Positions 51,089-59,208 of a stretch of DNA of 64,000 nucleotides are shown here, piece by piece (the first letter of the stretch is position 1; each line of letters opens with the position of its first letter). Both the position numbers and the translations under genes were made by a program. Source of the stretch: Bacillus sp. V3B (GTDB lineage: Bacteria; Bacillota; Bacilli; Bacillales; Cytobacillaceae); the NCBI RefSeq assembly GCF_024494465.1, contig NZ_JAETXM010000005.1:62001-126000 (forward strand), in the 5' to 3' direction. Below the pieces are notes generated by a model. The model ran no database searches. It was not told the DNA's origin and saw nothing but the letters and a program-made list of their open reading frames with translations.

Positions 51089-52849
51089 TCATCCGATTTC
51101 ATTGGGGATTTGAACAGCACTTTGTTTGATTGAAATAAGTGTGGGCTTATCATGTGTTTGATCAAAATAAATCAAAAGAAGAGTAGGTTCACAAACGACT
51201 TCATTGCTAATGAAATAGTGTTCAACAGCAAATGATAGAGGTTCTAACAATGTGTGCTTAAATAAATCCTTTTCACTTAGTTCGAGACCTCCAAGAACAG
51301 AAGGATTCTGAAGGATCGCTTGATAATAGCTAGAACGTTCGTTTTTTGATAAAGTAGGTTCCCACCATGGTTTTCTTGGTTTATATTTTTGTTTAGCAAG
51401 ATAATCAACCTTCATCAAATCTTTAACGATATCAAGATTTTTGATGTTGGCAATATGGAGAAAATCATCTAGTCTTCTAAACAAGTCCTCTAATTGATGT
51501 CCAATCCTTGACCAACCTTGTGTTTCCCAGTAACTACCGAAATCCTGAAAGAAATCAAATGGTGATGGGAAAACGTTTGTAACAAGGTATTCGATTGTAT
51601 GATCCATACGATGGTCATTCCAGTATTTCTCTAATACATCTTCCACTTGTTTAATTCGAATAATGTCATCAAAAGACAGAACGCGATTCCCTAGAATTTC
51701 GTAGGGGGGATGGTCACTGTAGATGTATTCATGTTCCTCTGCCCGAGCTCTTAAGCCTGTTCCACGTAGCATTTTTAAGAAACCAAGCTGTAATTCCTCT
51801 GGACGGAAAGCAAATACATCGTTAAACGTTTTTTTGAATGACTGATAATCCTCTTCCGGTAGACCTGCGATCAAATCGAGATGTTGATCGATTTTTTCTC
51901 CTTCTTTCACCATCATGACTGTCCTTGTTAGCTTTTCAAAATTTTGCTTTCTCATTACAAGCTCATTGGTGTAGTCATTTGTAGACTGGATACCAATTTC
52001 AAAACGAAATAAACCAGGAGGGGCTTCTTGATTTAAAAAATCAATAACCTCTGGACGCATAATATCAGCTGTAATTTCGAATTGAAAGACAGTACCAGGC
52101 AGATGCTCATCAATTAAAAAGCGGAACATGTCCATCGCATAGCTTCTACTAATATTGAACGTACGATCGACAAACTTTAATGTCTTCGCCCCATTCTTCA
52201 TCAAATAGCGGATATCTTCTTTTATTTTTTCTCGATCAAAATAGCGAACCCCTACTTCAATAGATGATAAGCAAAATTGACAGCTAAAGGGACAACCACG
52301 GCTTGTCTCAATATAGGTGATGCGTTTACCAAGTTGGGACATATCTTCGGTAAATCTGTACGGTGATGGAATTTCACGTAATTCAAGCTTGTGGAGAGGA
52401 TGGTTAATACGAATATCTCCATTTTGTCTGTATGCTATTCCATGCAGGTTGTCAAAATCTTTATCACCTTCTAGTTCACGTAATAGCGCCTTAAATGGTG
52501 CTTCTCCTTCGCCAATAACGAGAAAATCAAAATCCTTCTCTTTCATCATCCAATCATGGACATCATAGGAAACTTCAGGGCCTCCAATGATAATGGTAAT
52601 GGAAGGATCAATTTTTTTTATTATCTGAATCACTTTAGTAGTTTCTTCGATATTCCAAATATAACTGCTAAATCCAATTACACCGGGTTTCTTTTGGATT
52701 AGATCGGTCACGATATTTGTGACTGGATCTTTAATCGTATATTCCGCTAGTTCAACGTCATATTCTGGCTGAGCGTAGGCCTTTAAATAACGGATTGCTA
52801 AATTCGTATGGATATACTTTGCATTCAATGTGGCACAAATAATCTTCAT
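51089..52849 (-). CDS. B12-binding domain radical SAM protein (DUF4080)
   Basis: 586-aa enzyme. The N-terminal Rossmann-like B12-binding domain covers about 1-140 (IGFSSYIWNIEET, IIIGGPEVSYD), without the DxHxxG histidine, so cobalamin would bind base-off or not at all. The radical SAM barrel has Cys186, Cys190 and Cys193 in ETSRGCPFSCQFC. A C-terminal DUF4080 region runs from about 400. Substrate unknown; the family is common in bacilli and clostridia. Single gene, sharing a terminator with the small spore-like pair. Confidence 0.85.
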   Translation of the reverse strand: MKIICATLNAKYIHTNLAIRYLKAYAQPEYDVELAEYTIKDPVTNIVTDLIQKKPGVIGFSSYIWNIEETTKVIQIIKKIDPSITIIIGGPEVSYDVHDWMMKEKDFDFLVIGEGEAPFKALLRELEGDKDFDNLHGIAYRQNGDIRINHPLHKLELREIPSPYRFTEDMSQLGKRITYIETSRGCPFSCQFCLSSIEVGVRYFDREKIKEDIRYLMKNGAKTLKFVDRTFNISRSYAMDMFRFLIDEHLPGTVFQFEITADIMRPEVIDFLNQEAPPGLFRFEIGIQSTNDYTNELVMRKQNFEKLTRTVMMVKEGEKIDQHLDLIAGLPEEDYQSFKKTFNDVFAFRPEELQLGFLKMLRGTGLRARAEEHEYIYSDHPPYEILGNRVLSFDDIIRIKQVEDVLEKYWNDHRMDHTIEYLVTNVFPSPFDFFQDFGSYWETQGWSRIGHQLEDLFRRLDDFLHIANIKNLDIVKDLMKVDYLAKQKYKPRKPWWEPTLSKNERSSYYQAILQNPSVLGGLELSEKDLFKHTLLEPLSFAVEHYFISNEVVCEPTLLLIYFDQTHDKPTLISIKQSAVQIPNEIG

Positions 52850-53398
52850 TAATCTAAACTCCTTCAGGAAAAATAAAAATGCTCTAGACCCATTGTATAT
52901 GAAAAATCATGAAAAACGAAATGGAGGAAAGGATTCAATGTAAAAAGTCTATTTGAAAGTAAAAAAATCATTTAATAGTTAACATTTTACAATTTTAGAA
53001 TAAAAAGTATTTTATTGGTAAAAATTTTATTCGTCATTCTATGACAAAAAAATAGAAAAAATGACATTTTTTTCATCTGTTATACAATAAAATTTTAATT
53101 GTTATATAATAAAAAGTCCCTTTTTACTTACTGAATAAAGAGTATTTTCAAAAAAAAAAAACTGTTTCATAATAATTTTTGCATTGTTTTATTCACATTT
53201 TCGAAAAATGTGTTATATTAAAATAAAGTGAGAATAGAAAGTTAACTTCCTTAATTAAGTAAGTGTATTCGAAATCAAGTTCCTAAACATAAATTGGAAA
53301 ATTGTTTTTGAGTAACCGTGCTCAGCACGGTCGTATATATTTTTGTTTTAAGGTTGAATTATGTACTTTCATTTGTCTCATTGGAGGGGAGAATTATT
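52850..53398. other. long AT-rich leader before the oxidoreductase genes
   Basis: About 550 bases with GC content well below the surroundings and runs of A/T. A perfect 7-bp stem with TCA loop (53315-53331, ACCGTGC/GCACGGT) sits about 70 bases before the start codon. I see no T-box, riboswitch or gene. The region must hold divergent promoters. Confidence 0.5.
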
Positions 53399-54403
53399 AT
53401 GTCAATTTTACCAAAAAAGAATGATTTAGGTTTTTTTGAAATCCGCTTAGAATCAATCGGAGGATTGGGAGCGAATTTAGCCGGGAAATTACTTTCCGAA
53501 GCTGGTGTAGTTGGAAGTGGTCTAAATGGGCTTAGCTTTTCATCTTATGGCTCAGAGAAAAAAGGTTCACCTGTAAAAGGGAATATTCGTTTCTGTGACC
53601 CTTACACAAATATTCGTGATACAACTCCTGTTGAGCGTCCTCATGTAGTAGCGATATTCCATGATGCGCTTTTTAAAACTCAAGACTGTACTAGCGGTAT
53701 TTATCCAGATAGTACGGCTTTAGTTAACTCTAAGAAAACTCCAGATGAGCTAAAAGAGTTAGCGAAAATTGATGGCGGTACCGTAGCCGTTGTAGATGCT
53801 ACACAAATTGCTCTGGAAGAAAAAACAAAAGTAAATACAGCTATGCTGGGAGCAATTTTTAGAATTCTTGATTTCTTAGATGCAGACTCAATGAGAGATA
53901 CAATCCGTCGCACTTTTGAAAAGAAATATCCTCATTTAGTAGAATCAAATATTCGTACATTTGACCGCGGTTACAATGAAGTTGAATTTAAAACATTTGA
54001 AGTGAGTTCAGACGGAGCTGTCAAGCCATTTGTTCGCCATGAGCCAACTCTTGGATATGAAACACAACCAATCGGTGGTCTAGTTGTAGATCCTGGAAAT
54101 AGTATTTTCAAAGATTTAAGTATTTCACGTTCTGGGGAACTTCCTCATTTTAATGATGATACATGTATCAATTGTGCTCAATGTGACACAGCCTGCCCTG
54201 ACTTTTGCTTTGTTTGGGAAGAACAGCCGGACAAAAAAGGCCGTCCGCAAATGTTCCTTAAAGGAATTGATTATCAATACTGTAAAGGCTGTTTAAAATG
54301 TGTACATGCCTGTCCGACAGATGCATTATCTAGTGCTGCTGAAACGAATGACGGATATGCTGACGCCAACCGTGTACCACATTTATTCGAACTAGTAAAA
54401 TAA
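53399..54403 (+). CDS. 2-oxoacid:ferredoxin oxidoreductase, gamma-delta fusion subunit
   Basis: 334-aa subunit combining the gamma domain (about 10-190: ESIGGLGANLAGKLLSEAGV) with a delta-type two-cluster ferredoxin: CINCAQCDTACPDFC near 256-270 and CKGCLKCVHACP near 294-305. It carries electrons from the TPP subunit to external ferredoxin or flavodoxin. The ATG at 53399 follows GGAGGGG; a 27-codon longer frame is unlikely. The partner alpha-beta subunit follows 25 bases later. Pyruvate is the likeliest substrate by layout, but 2-oxoglutarate or other 2-oxoacids cannot be excluded. Confidence 0.87.
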   Translation: MSILPKKNDLGFFEIRLESIGGLGANLAGKLLSEAGVVGSGLNGLSFSSYGSEKKGSPVKGNIRFCDPYTNIRDTTPVERPHVVAIFHDALFKTQDCTSGIYPDSTALVNSKKTPDELKELAKIDGGTVAVVDATQIALEEKTKVNTAMLGAIFRILDFLDADSMRDTIRRTFEKKYPHLVESNIRTFDRGYNEVEFKTFEVSSDGAVKPFVRHEPTLGYETQPIGGLVVDPGNSIFKDLSISRSGELPHFNDDTCINCAQCDTACPDFCFVWEEQPDKKGRPQMFLKGIDYQYCKGCLKCVHACPTDALSSAAETNDGYADANRVPHLFELVK

Positions 54404-54428
54404 TTGATAGAGAAGGGTGAATACGTAT

Positions 54429-56747
54429 ATGTCTAAAGAGATTATCATAGATAAAGAAAAAGCAGGTCTATCAGAAGGATCTGTTGATCAAGCGATTGTA
54501 TTTGAATCTGGAAATGAAATGGCAGCATATGCTGCCCATCAAATAAACTACCATATCATGGGTTATTATCCAATTTCTCCTTCAACAGAGGTTGCTCAGT
54601 TCCTTGATGGAATGAAAGCAAGAGGACAACATGATATTAAATTAATCGCTGCTGACGGTGAGCACGGATCTGCAGGGATCTGTTATGGTGCGGCTACAGG
54701 TGGCGGACGTGTGTTCAACGCAACAAGTGCGAATGGTTTCTTATATATGCTTGAACAATTACCTGTTCAATCTGGAACTCGTATGCCTATGGTATTAAAT
54801 CTAGTAAACCGTTCTGTTTCAGGACCATTAAATATTCATGGTGATCATTCTGATTTATATTTTGCATTAAATATCGGCTGGCCGATATTAATGGCGCGTG
54901 ATCCACAAGTTGCTTATGATATGAACATTATGGCTATTAAACTAGCAGAAGATCCTGAAGTTCGCTTACCAGTTATTGTATCTTACGATGGATACTTTAC
55001 ATCTCACCAAAAGAGACGTGTACAAGTAATTAAAGATAATAAAGAAGTTCAAAAGTTTATCGGTGAAGTTCCAACAAACTTCCCACATGCTTTAGACCGT
55101 GACAATCCAGTATCAATTGGTGCTTATATGAATGAGCCTGATACAATTAATAACCGTTATCAACAATCTGAAGCAATGTATAACGCAGAGAAAGTATTCG
55201 AAAGAATTGCAAAAGAATACGCAGAATTAACTGGTCGTGAATATCCGATCCTTGACCTATATAAAATGGAAGACGCTGAAGTTGCCGTATTCATGTTAAA
55301 CTCAGCTACAGAAGTGTGTAAGGATGTTGTTGATCAATTACGTGCGAAAGGTATTAAAGCAGGGGTTATTTCTCCAAATATTCTTCGTCCTTTCCCGCAA
55401 AAACAAATTGCTGAAGCATTAAAAAATGTAAAAGCTATTACAGTGGGTGACCGTGGAGATTCATATGGAGCCCATGGCGGTAACATGGCACTTGAAGTAA
55501 GAGCAGCACTACAAACTTACGGAAACAATGAAATAAAAGTTGTTAACCGTGTTTATGGTTTAGGCGGAAAAGACTTCTATGCTGATGATGCAGAACAGTT
55601 TTTCCAATTAGCAATCGATGCTGTTGAAGCTGATAAAGTAGAAGTACCATTTGATTATTTTGGTCACACTCCTGGTAATCCAGAATTAGCACCACAACGT
55701 CGTGTAGAACCATTGAAAAAAGAAGATTTACGTACAGGTCTTATTACCGTTACTCCTAATGAAGAAACAGGTAAATTAAAAGTTAAGATTCCTCCACTAA
55801 GAGCCTTAACGAAAAAACCAAAACGTATTGCTTCAGGACACGGCGCATGCCCTGGCTGTGGTATTTTCTCTGGATTAGAGACATTCTTTAAAGGAATTGA
55901 AGGCGATATTGTTGCGTTATTCCATACTGGTTGTGGGATGATTGTAACAACAGGATATCCTTACAGTTCACATAAACAAACTTATATCCATAACCTATTC
56001 CAAAACGGTGCAGCTACATTATCTGGACTTGTAGAAATGTTCTATGAAAGACAACGCCGTGGTGAATTTAAGGAGCTTGGATTAAGCGATGATTTTACAT
56101 TTGTTATGATAACTGGTGACGGTGGTATGGATATTGGTATGGGGCCTGCAATCGGTACAGCTTTACGTAACCACAAAATGATTATCGTTGAGTATGATAA
56201 TGAAGGTTACATGAATACAGGAAGCCAATTATCTTATTCAACTCCACTAGGACATATGACAAGTACTTCTGCTGTAGGAAAATATCAAGCAGGTAAAGCG
56301 TTCCACCATAAGGATACAGCTCAAATTATGGCTGCAACAAATATTTCATATATATTCACAGGTTCAGAAGCATACCCACAAGATCTTGTGAAAAAAGCTG
56401 CGAAAGCACAATGGTATGCAAATAACGTAGGTATGGTATATGGAAAAATCTTAATCGCATGTCCATTGAACTGGAAATCAGATGAAACATTAGGACAAGA
56501 GATTGTAGATGCTGCCGTTACTTCTTGTTTCTTCCCTCTTTATGAAGTGGAAAATGGTGTTACAACCATCACTTATAATCCAGAGGAGAAGAAAAAACGC
56601 ATTGAAGTTAGCGAATGGTTAAAACACATGGGTAAATCAAAACACATGTTAAAAGAAGAAAATAAAGCCATGCTTGAAGAGTTCGAACATGAAATCGAAC
56701 GCCGTTGGAATCAACTTAAAGCAAAACATGAAAGTCCGTTTTTATAA
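54429..56747 (+). CDS. 2-oxoacid:ferredoxin oxidoreductase, alpha-beta fusion subunit
   Basis: 772-aa TPP enzyme that decarboxylates a 2-oxoacid to an acyl-CoA with reduced ferredoxin. The N-terminal half is the alpha chain (YPISPSTEVAQFLDGM; ADGEHGSAGICYGAATGGGR). The C-terminal half is the beta chain with the cluster cysteines in GHGACPGCGIFSG and the TPP/Mg motif GDGGMDIGMG followed by EYDNEGYMNTG (about 563-600). The ATG at 54429 is preferred to a GTG four codons earlier. It forms a two-gene operon with the gamma-delta subunit. TPP is supplied by the thiamine pathway present in this window. A damaged copy of its 3' end follows. Confidence 0.88.
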   Translation: MSKEIIIDKEKAGLSEGSVDQAIVFESGNEMAAYAAHQINYHIMGYYPISPSTEVAQFLDGMKARGQHDIKLIAADGEHGSAGICYGAATGGGRVFNATSANGFLYMLEQLPVQSGTRMPMVLNLVNRSVSGPLNIHGDHSDLYFALNIGWPILMARDPQVAYDMNIMAIKLAEDPEVRLPVIVSYDGYFTSHQKRRVQVIKDNKEVQKFIGEVPTNFPHALDRDNPVSIGAYMNEPDTINNRYQQSEAMYNAEKVFERIAKEYAELTGREYPILDLYKMEDAEVAVFMLNSATEVCKDVVDQLRAKGIKAGVISPNILRPFPQKQIAEALKNVKAITVGDRGDSYGAHGGNMALEVRAALQTYGNNEIKVVNRVYGLGGKDFYADDAEQFFQLAIDAVEADKVEVPFDYFGHTPGNPELAPQRRVEPLKKEDLRTGLITVTPNEETGKLKVKIPPLRALTKKPKRIASGHGACPGCGIFSGLETFFKGIEGDIVALFHTGCGMIVTTGYPYSSHKQTYIHNLFQNGAATLSGLVEMFYERQRRGEFKELGLSDDFTFVMITGDGGMDIGMGPAIGTALRNHKMIIVEYDNEGYMNTGSQLSYSTPLGHMTSTSAVGKYQAGKAFHHKDTAQIMAATNISYIFTGSEAYPQDLVKKAAKAQWYANNVGMVYGKILIACPLNWKSDETLGQEIVDAAVTSCFFPLYEVENGVTTITYNPEEKKKRIEVSEWLKHMGKSKHMLKEENKAMLEEFEHEIERRWNQLKAKHESPFL

Positions 56748-56765
56748 TAGAAGCTATTGAAAAGA

Positions 56766-56801
56766 AAAATCGAGGTTCCCTTGTGGGAATCTCGATTTTT
56801 T
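56766..56801 (+). terminator. terminator of the oxidoreductase operon
   Basis: AAATCGAG then TTCCC pairs with GGGAA then CTCGATTT (small bulges), followed by six T. Confidence 0.85.
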
Positions 56802-56931
56802 AATAGGCTTCCTATTGTTGTAAGATCTAGGAGGAGGGTAAAAGTTTATGATTAACTGTTTATATACGAAATTTGACACCCCCTAATTGGGGATATTTAC
56901 ATCGTTTCGTACCAGCAACATATTATCGCTG

Positions 56932-57033
56932 TACGTTAAAGAAGGAAACGAAGCAATACTGGCTAATTTTGAAGCAGAAATCCAAAGAAGATGGGAAACT
57001 CTAAAAGCAAAACATGCAAATCTACTTCTATAA
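56932..57033 (+). pseudogene. 3'-end relic of a second oxidoreductase alpha-beta gene
   Basis: The frame ends VKEGNEAILANFEAEIQRRW, then ETLKAKHANLLL and a stop. It matches the tail of the intact gene (KEENKAMLEEFEHEIERRW, then NQLKAKHESPFL) at roughly 60 percent. Nothing of the rest remains, and a terminator of similar form follows at 57061-57103. It is what is left of a diverged tandem copy. Confidence 0.8.
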
Positions 57034-57060
57034 TAATGTTCTAACTGTTAGATAAAAATA

Positions 57061-57103
57061 AAAAAGCCGAGATTCCATTTATGATGGGATTCTCGACTTT
57101 TTT
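57061..57103 (+). terminator. terminator behind the oxidoreductase relic
   Basis: CGAGATTCC pairs with GGGATTCTCG (one bulge), with A-run before and six T after; similar in sequence to the one at 56766-56801. Confidence 0.75.
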
Positions 57104-57140
57104 CATGTATAGGGAACGTAGAGATCAGTTGTATTAGTTG

Positions 57141-57250
57141 TCTGCATCTAGCACAAGCATCTAGCCCCTCGGGTCATAAGCCAAACGATCTTCTGTGTGA
57201 TCTGGCTTTTATGACCCGAGGGGCTGAGTGTGACGCCTATGCTTTTGTTC
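57141..57250. repeat. REP-like palindromic element
   Basis: A 17-bp perfect stem (57163-57179 with 57209-57225, AGCCCCTCGGGTCATAA) encloses a 29-base region with a further inner pairing GCCA/TGGC. It is GC-rich against AT-rich surroundings and flanked by CATCTAGCAC and GTGTGACGCC. I remember closely similar CCCCTCGGGTCATAA palindromes scattered in other Bacillaceae genomes, so it is probably a dispersed repeat. It can also terminate the minus-strand spo0E-like gene next to it. Confidence 0.65.
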
Positions 57251-57255
57251 TAATG

Positions 57256-57489
57256 TTAGAATATAACCTCTATTTTTGGCCAAACGACCATTTGTTTTAT
57301 TTTTCTGTCGCCTTTTTGTTCCTGAGTTCTGTGAAAAAGTAATTGATATTGGTAGATTAATTGATCCAGTTCTTGACTGCATTTGATCGTATCATCATTT
57401 GCTAGCCCTTTTTTGTGTACTAAATCTATCATGTTCTCTCTCTTTTTTTGAATTTCAGCTAATATGGTTTTATTTGTATAAGGCAACAA
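57256..57489 (-). CDS. Spo0E family aspartyl-phosphate phosphatase
   Basis: 77-aa member of the Spo0E/YisI/YnzD family, which removes phosphate from Spo0A~P and so delays sporulation. The helical hairpin with the signature SQELD (KCSQELDQLIYQYQ, about residues 37-50) and the first helix ILAEIQKKRENMIDLVHKKG are clear. The TTG start follows GGGGGA; a second TTG is one codon later. It has a longer C-terminal tail than YnzD. Confidence 0.85.
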   Translation of the reverse strand: MLPYTNKTILAEIQKKRENMIDLVHKKGLANDDTIKCSQELDQLIYQYQLLFHRTQEQKGDRKIKQMVVWPKIEVIF

Positions 57490-57634
57490 AAATTCCCCCT
57501 GATTCTACCTTTTCTCTTAATCGTTACTAGAATAACTCCCCTTTTTGAATTATGACAACAATTCATATTAAAGTAAATAGAATCGCAATATTAGACATTA
57601 TTTTCACTAGTAAAACCTTTCGACACGAGTTGAC

Positions 57635-58861
57635 TTACTCTGCAAGTTTTTTATCAGAAGGCAGTAGAAAGGCAAGCACACCTAAGAGAGGTAAGCAACC
57701 TGTGAATGTGAGCGTAGTAAGGAGTCCAAAGTGGTCGGCCATCACACCTAAAGCAATTGAACCAATTGCCCCCATTCCAAAAGCCAACCCAACGGTTAAA
57801 CCAGCCATTGTGCCGATTTTTCCAGGTACTAATTCCTGTGCATACACAACAGTAACGGAAAAGCTGGACATTAAAATAAACCCCGTTATTAATAATAAAA
57901 TAAACGCCATGGACGATGGCACATGTGGCATTAAGATAGAAAGTGGAGCTGATCCAAGTATGGAAGCAATGATCATATTACGTTTTCCGAAGCGATCGGC
58001 TAATGGTCCACCAAAGAATGTACCGAGAGCACCTGCTATTAAGAAGGCAAACAAAAACATTTGTGCCTGTTGAATGGTCATAGAATATTGCTCAATTGTA
58101 AAAAAAGCATAGTAGTTCGTGATACCGGCTACGTACCAAGATCGTGCAAAAATTAAAAATAGGATGAGCACAAGTGAAAAAAGAATAGCTCTAGAGATTG
58201 GTTTGGTTTTATCTGAGAAATGATGCGCATTTGCTGTCTCTTGTATTTGAATTTCTTTTAATTTACTAGAGTACCAAAGGGCAATATAGAACAGTAGGCC
58301 TACAGCAACTGCTGCAACGATGGTAAACCAAGCAGCACCAATTTGACCGAGTGGTACAAGAATCAAAGCAGTGATAAGGGGTGCTAAAGCCTGACCTGAG
58401 TTTCCTCCTACTTGGTAAATGGATTGTGCTAATCCTCTTCTTGAACCGGCTGCCATATAAGCAACTCTTGAGCCTTCTGGGTGAAAGATGGCTGAACCGA
58501 GTCCGATAAATAGAACGGCAATAAGGACAAAACTATAGTTTGGTGCAAAGGCTAACCCAAGTACTCCTATTAAAGTTGAGGTCATGCCAATTGGTAGTGC
58601 ATAGGGCATTGGCTTTTTATCTGACAGTGCACCAATAAATGGTTGCATAACAGAGGAAATGATATTTAACGCAAAAGCAATGAAACCCAGTTGAGTGAAG
58701 GATAACCCCATTGACTTTCCTAACACTGGAAACATAGCGGGGATTACAGCCTGAATCGAATCATTTAATAAATGACATAGTCCCATAATCACTAATATTT
58801 TATAAGTTGTTTTTTGCTGACTTTGTATTGATTCATGTGCAGTTACTGCTGTGTGACTCAT
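57635..58861 (-). CDS. MFS transporter, fosmidomycin-resistance (Fsr) family
   Basis: 408-aa carrier with 12 membrane helices. HLLNDSIQAVIPAMFPVLGK and LSFTQLGFIAFALN near the N-terminus, and FHPEGSRVAYMAAGSRRGLA after helix 4, are characteristic of Fsr-type efflux proteins. The natural substrate is unknown; fosmidomycin and similar phosphonates are exported by E. coli Fsr. ATG 58861 lies 7 bases after AGGAGG and is preferred to the ATG two codons earlier. Transcribed alone. Confidence 0.87.
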   Translation of the reverse strand: MSHTAVTAHESIQSQQKTTYKILVIMGLCHLLNDSIQAVIPAMFPVLGKSMGLSFTQLGFIAFALNIISSVMQPFIGALSDKKPMPYALPIGMTSTLIGVLGLAFAPNYSFVLIAVLFIGLGSAIFHPEGSRVAYMAAGSRRGLAQSIYQVGGNSGQALAPLITALILVPLGQIGAAWFTIVAAVAVGLLFYIALWYSSKLKEIQIQETANAHHFSDKTKPISRAILFSLVLILFLIFARSWYVAGITNYYAFFTIEQYSMTIQQAQMFLFAFLIAGALGTFFGGPLADRFGKRNMIIASILGSAPLSILMPHVPSSMAFILLLITGFILMSSFSVTVVYAQELVPGKIGTMAGLTVGLAFGMGAIGSIALGVMADHFGLLTTLTFTGCLPLLGVLAFLLPSDKKLAE

Positions 58862-59107
58862 TTTCATTCCTCCTGAAAAAATAATACGTGGCTAGTCTGA
58901 AGAGTTAGCGATCCTATATTTAGATAAATCCATTATTGAACTTCATTCATCATTTTACAAGAGATTCAACTTGCACTTTTAGTGTTTTCTGAATTTTTAT
59001 AGAAGTATATGTCCTATAAGATGGGGAGAAAGAATGGATAAGAGAGATGTTCGTTTTAGTTAAAAAGGATGGAAGAAGGAATAAAAAGAAAAGTCCTTAA
59101 AGGAAAG

Positions 59108-59199
59108 GTGTCAGACATCACAATACAATAATAGCTAGTACAATCAAGTTGAACAGGATTGTACTAGCTATTATTGTAATTTTGTAAATGTCAGATACC
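59108..59199. repeat. 92-bp palindromic mini-element
   Basis: Outer imperfect inverted repeats GGTGTCAGACAT and ATGTCAGATACC enclose a 21-bp perfect stem (59125-59145 with 59157-59177) with an 11-base loop. It lies in the 58862-59208 gap; the rest of that gap is AT-rich with nothing else I can name. It can also act as terminator for the sensor kinase gene. The GGTGTCAG end recurs at 63264. Confidence 0.6.
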
Positions 59200-59208
59200 T
59201 TGTTATAT

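Noticed and set aside
57552-58073. 173-codon plus-strand frame
   Set aside because: Antisense to the end of the Fsr-type MFS gene, Pro/Lys-rich as expected for a shadow of membrane protein codons.
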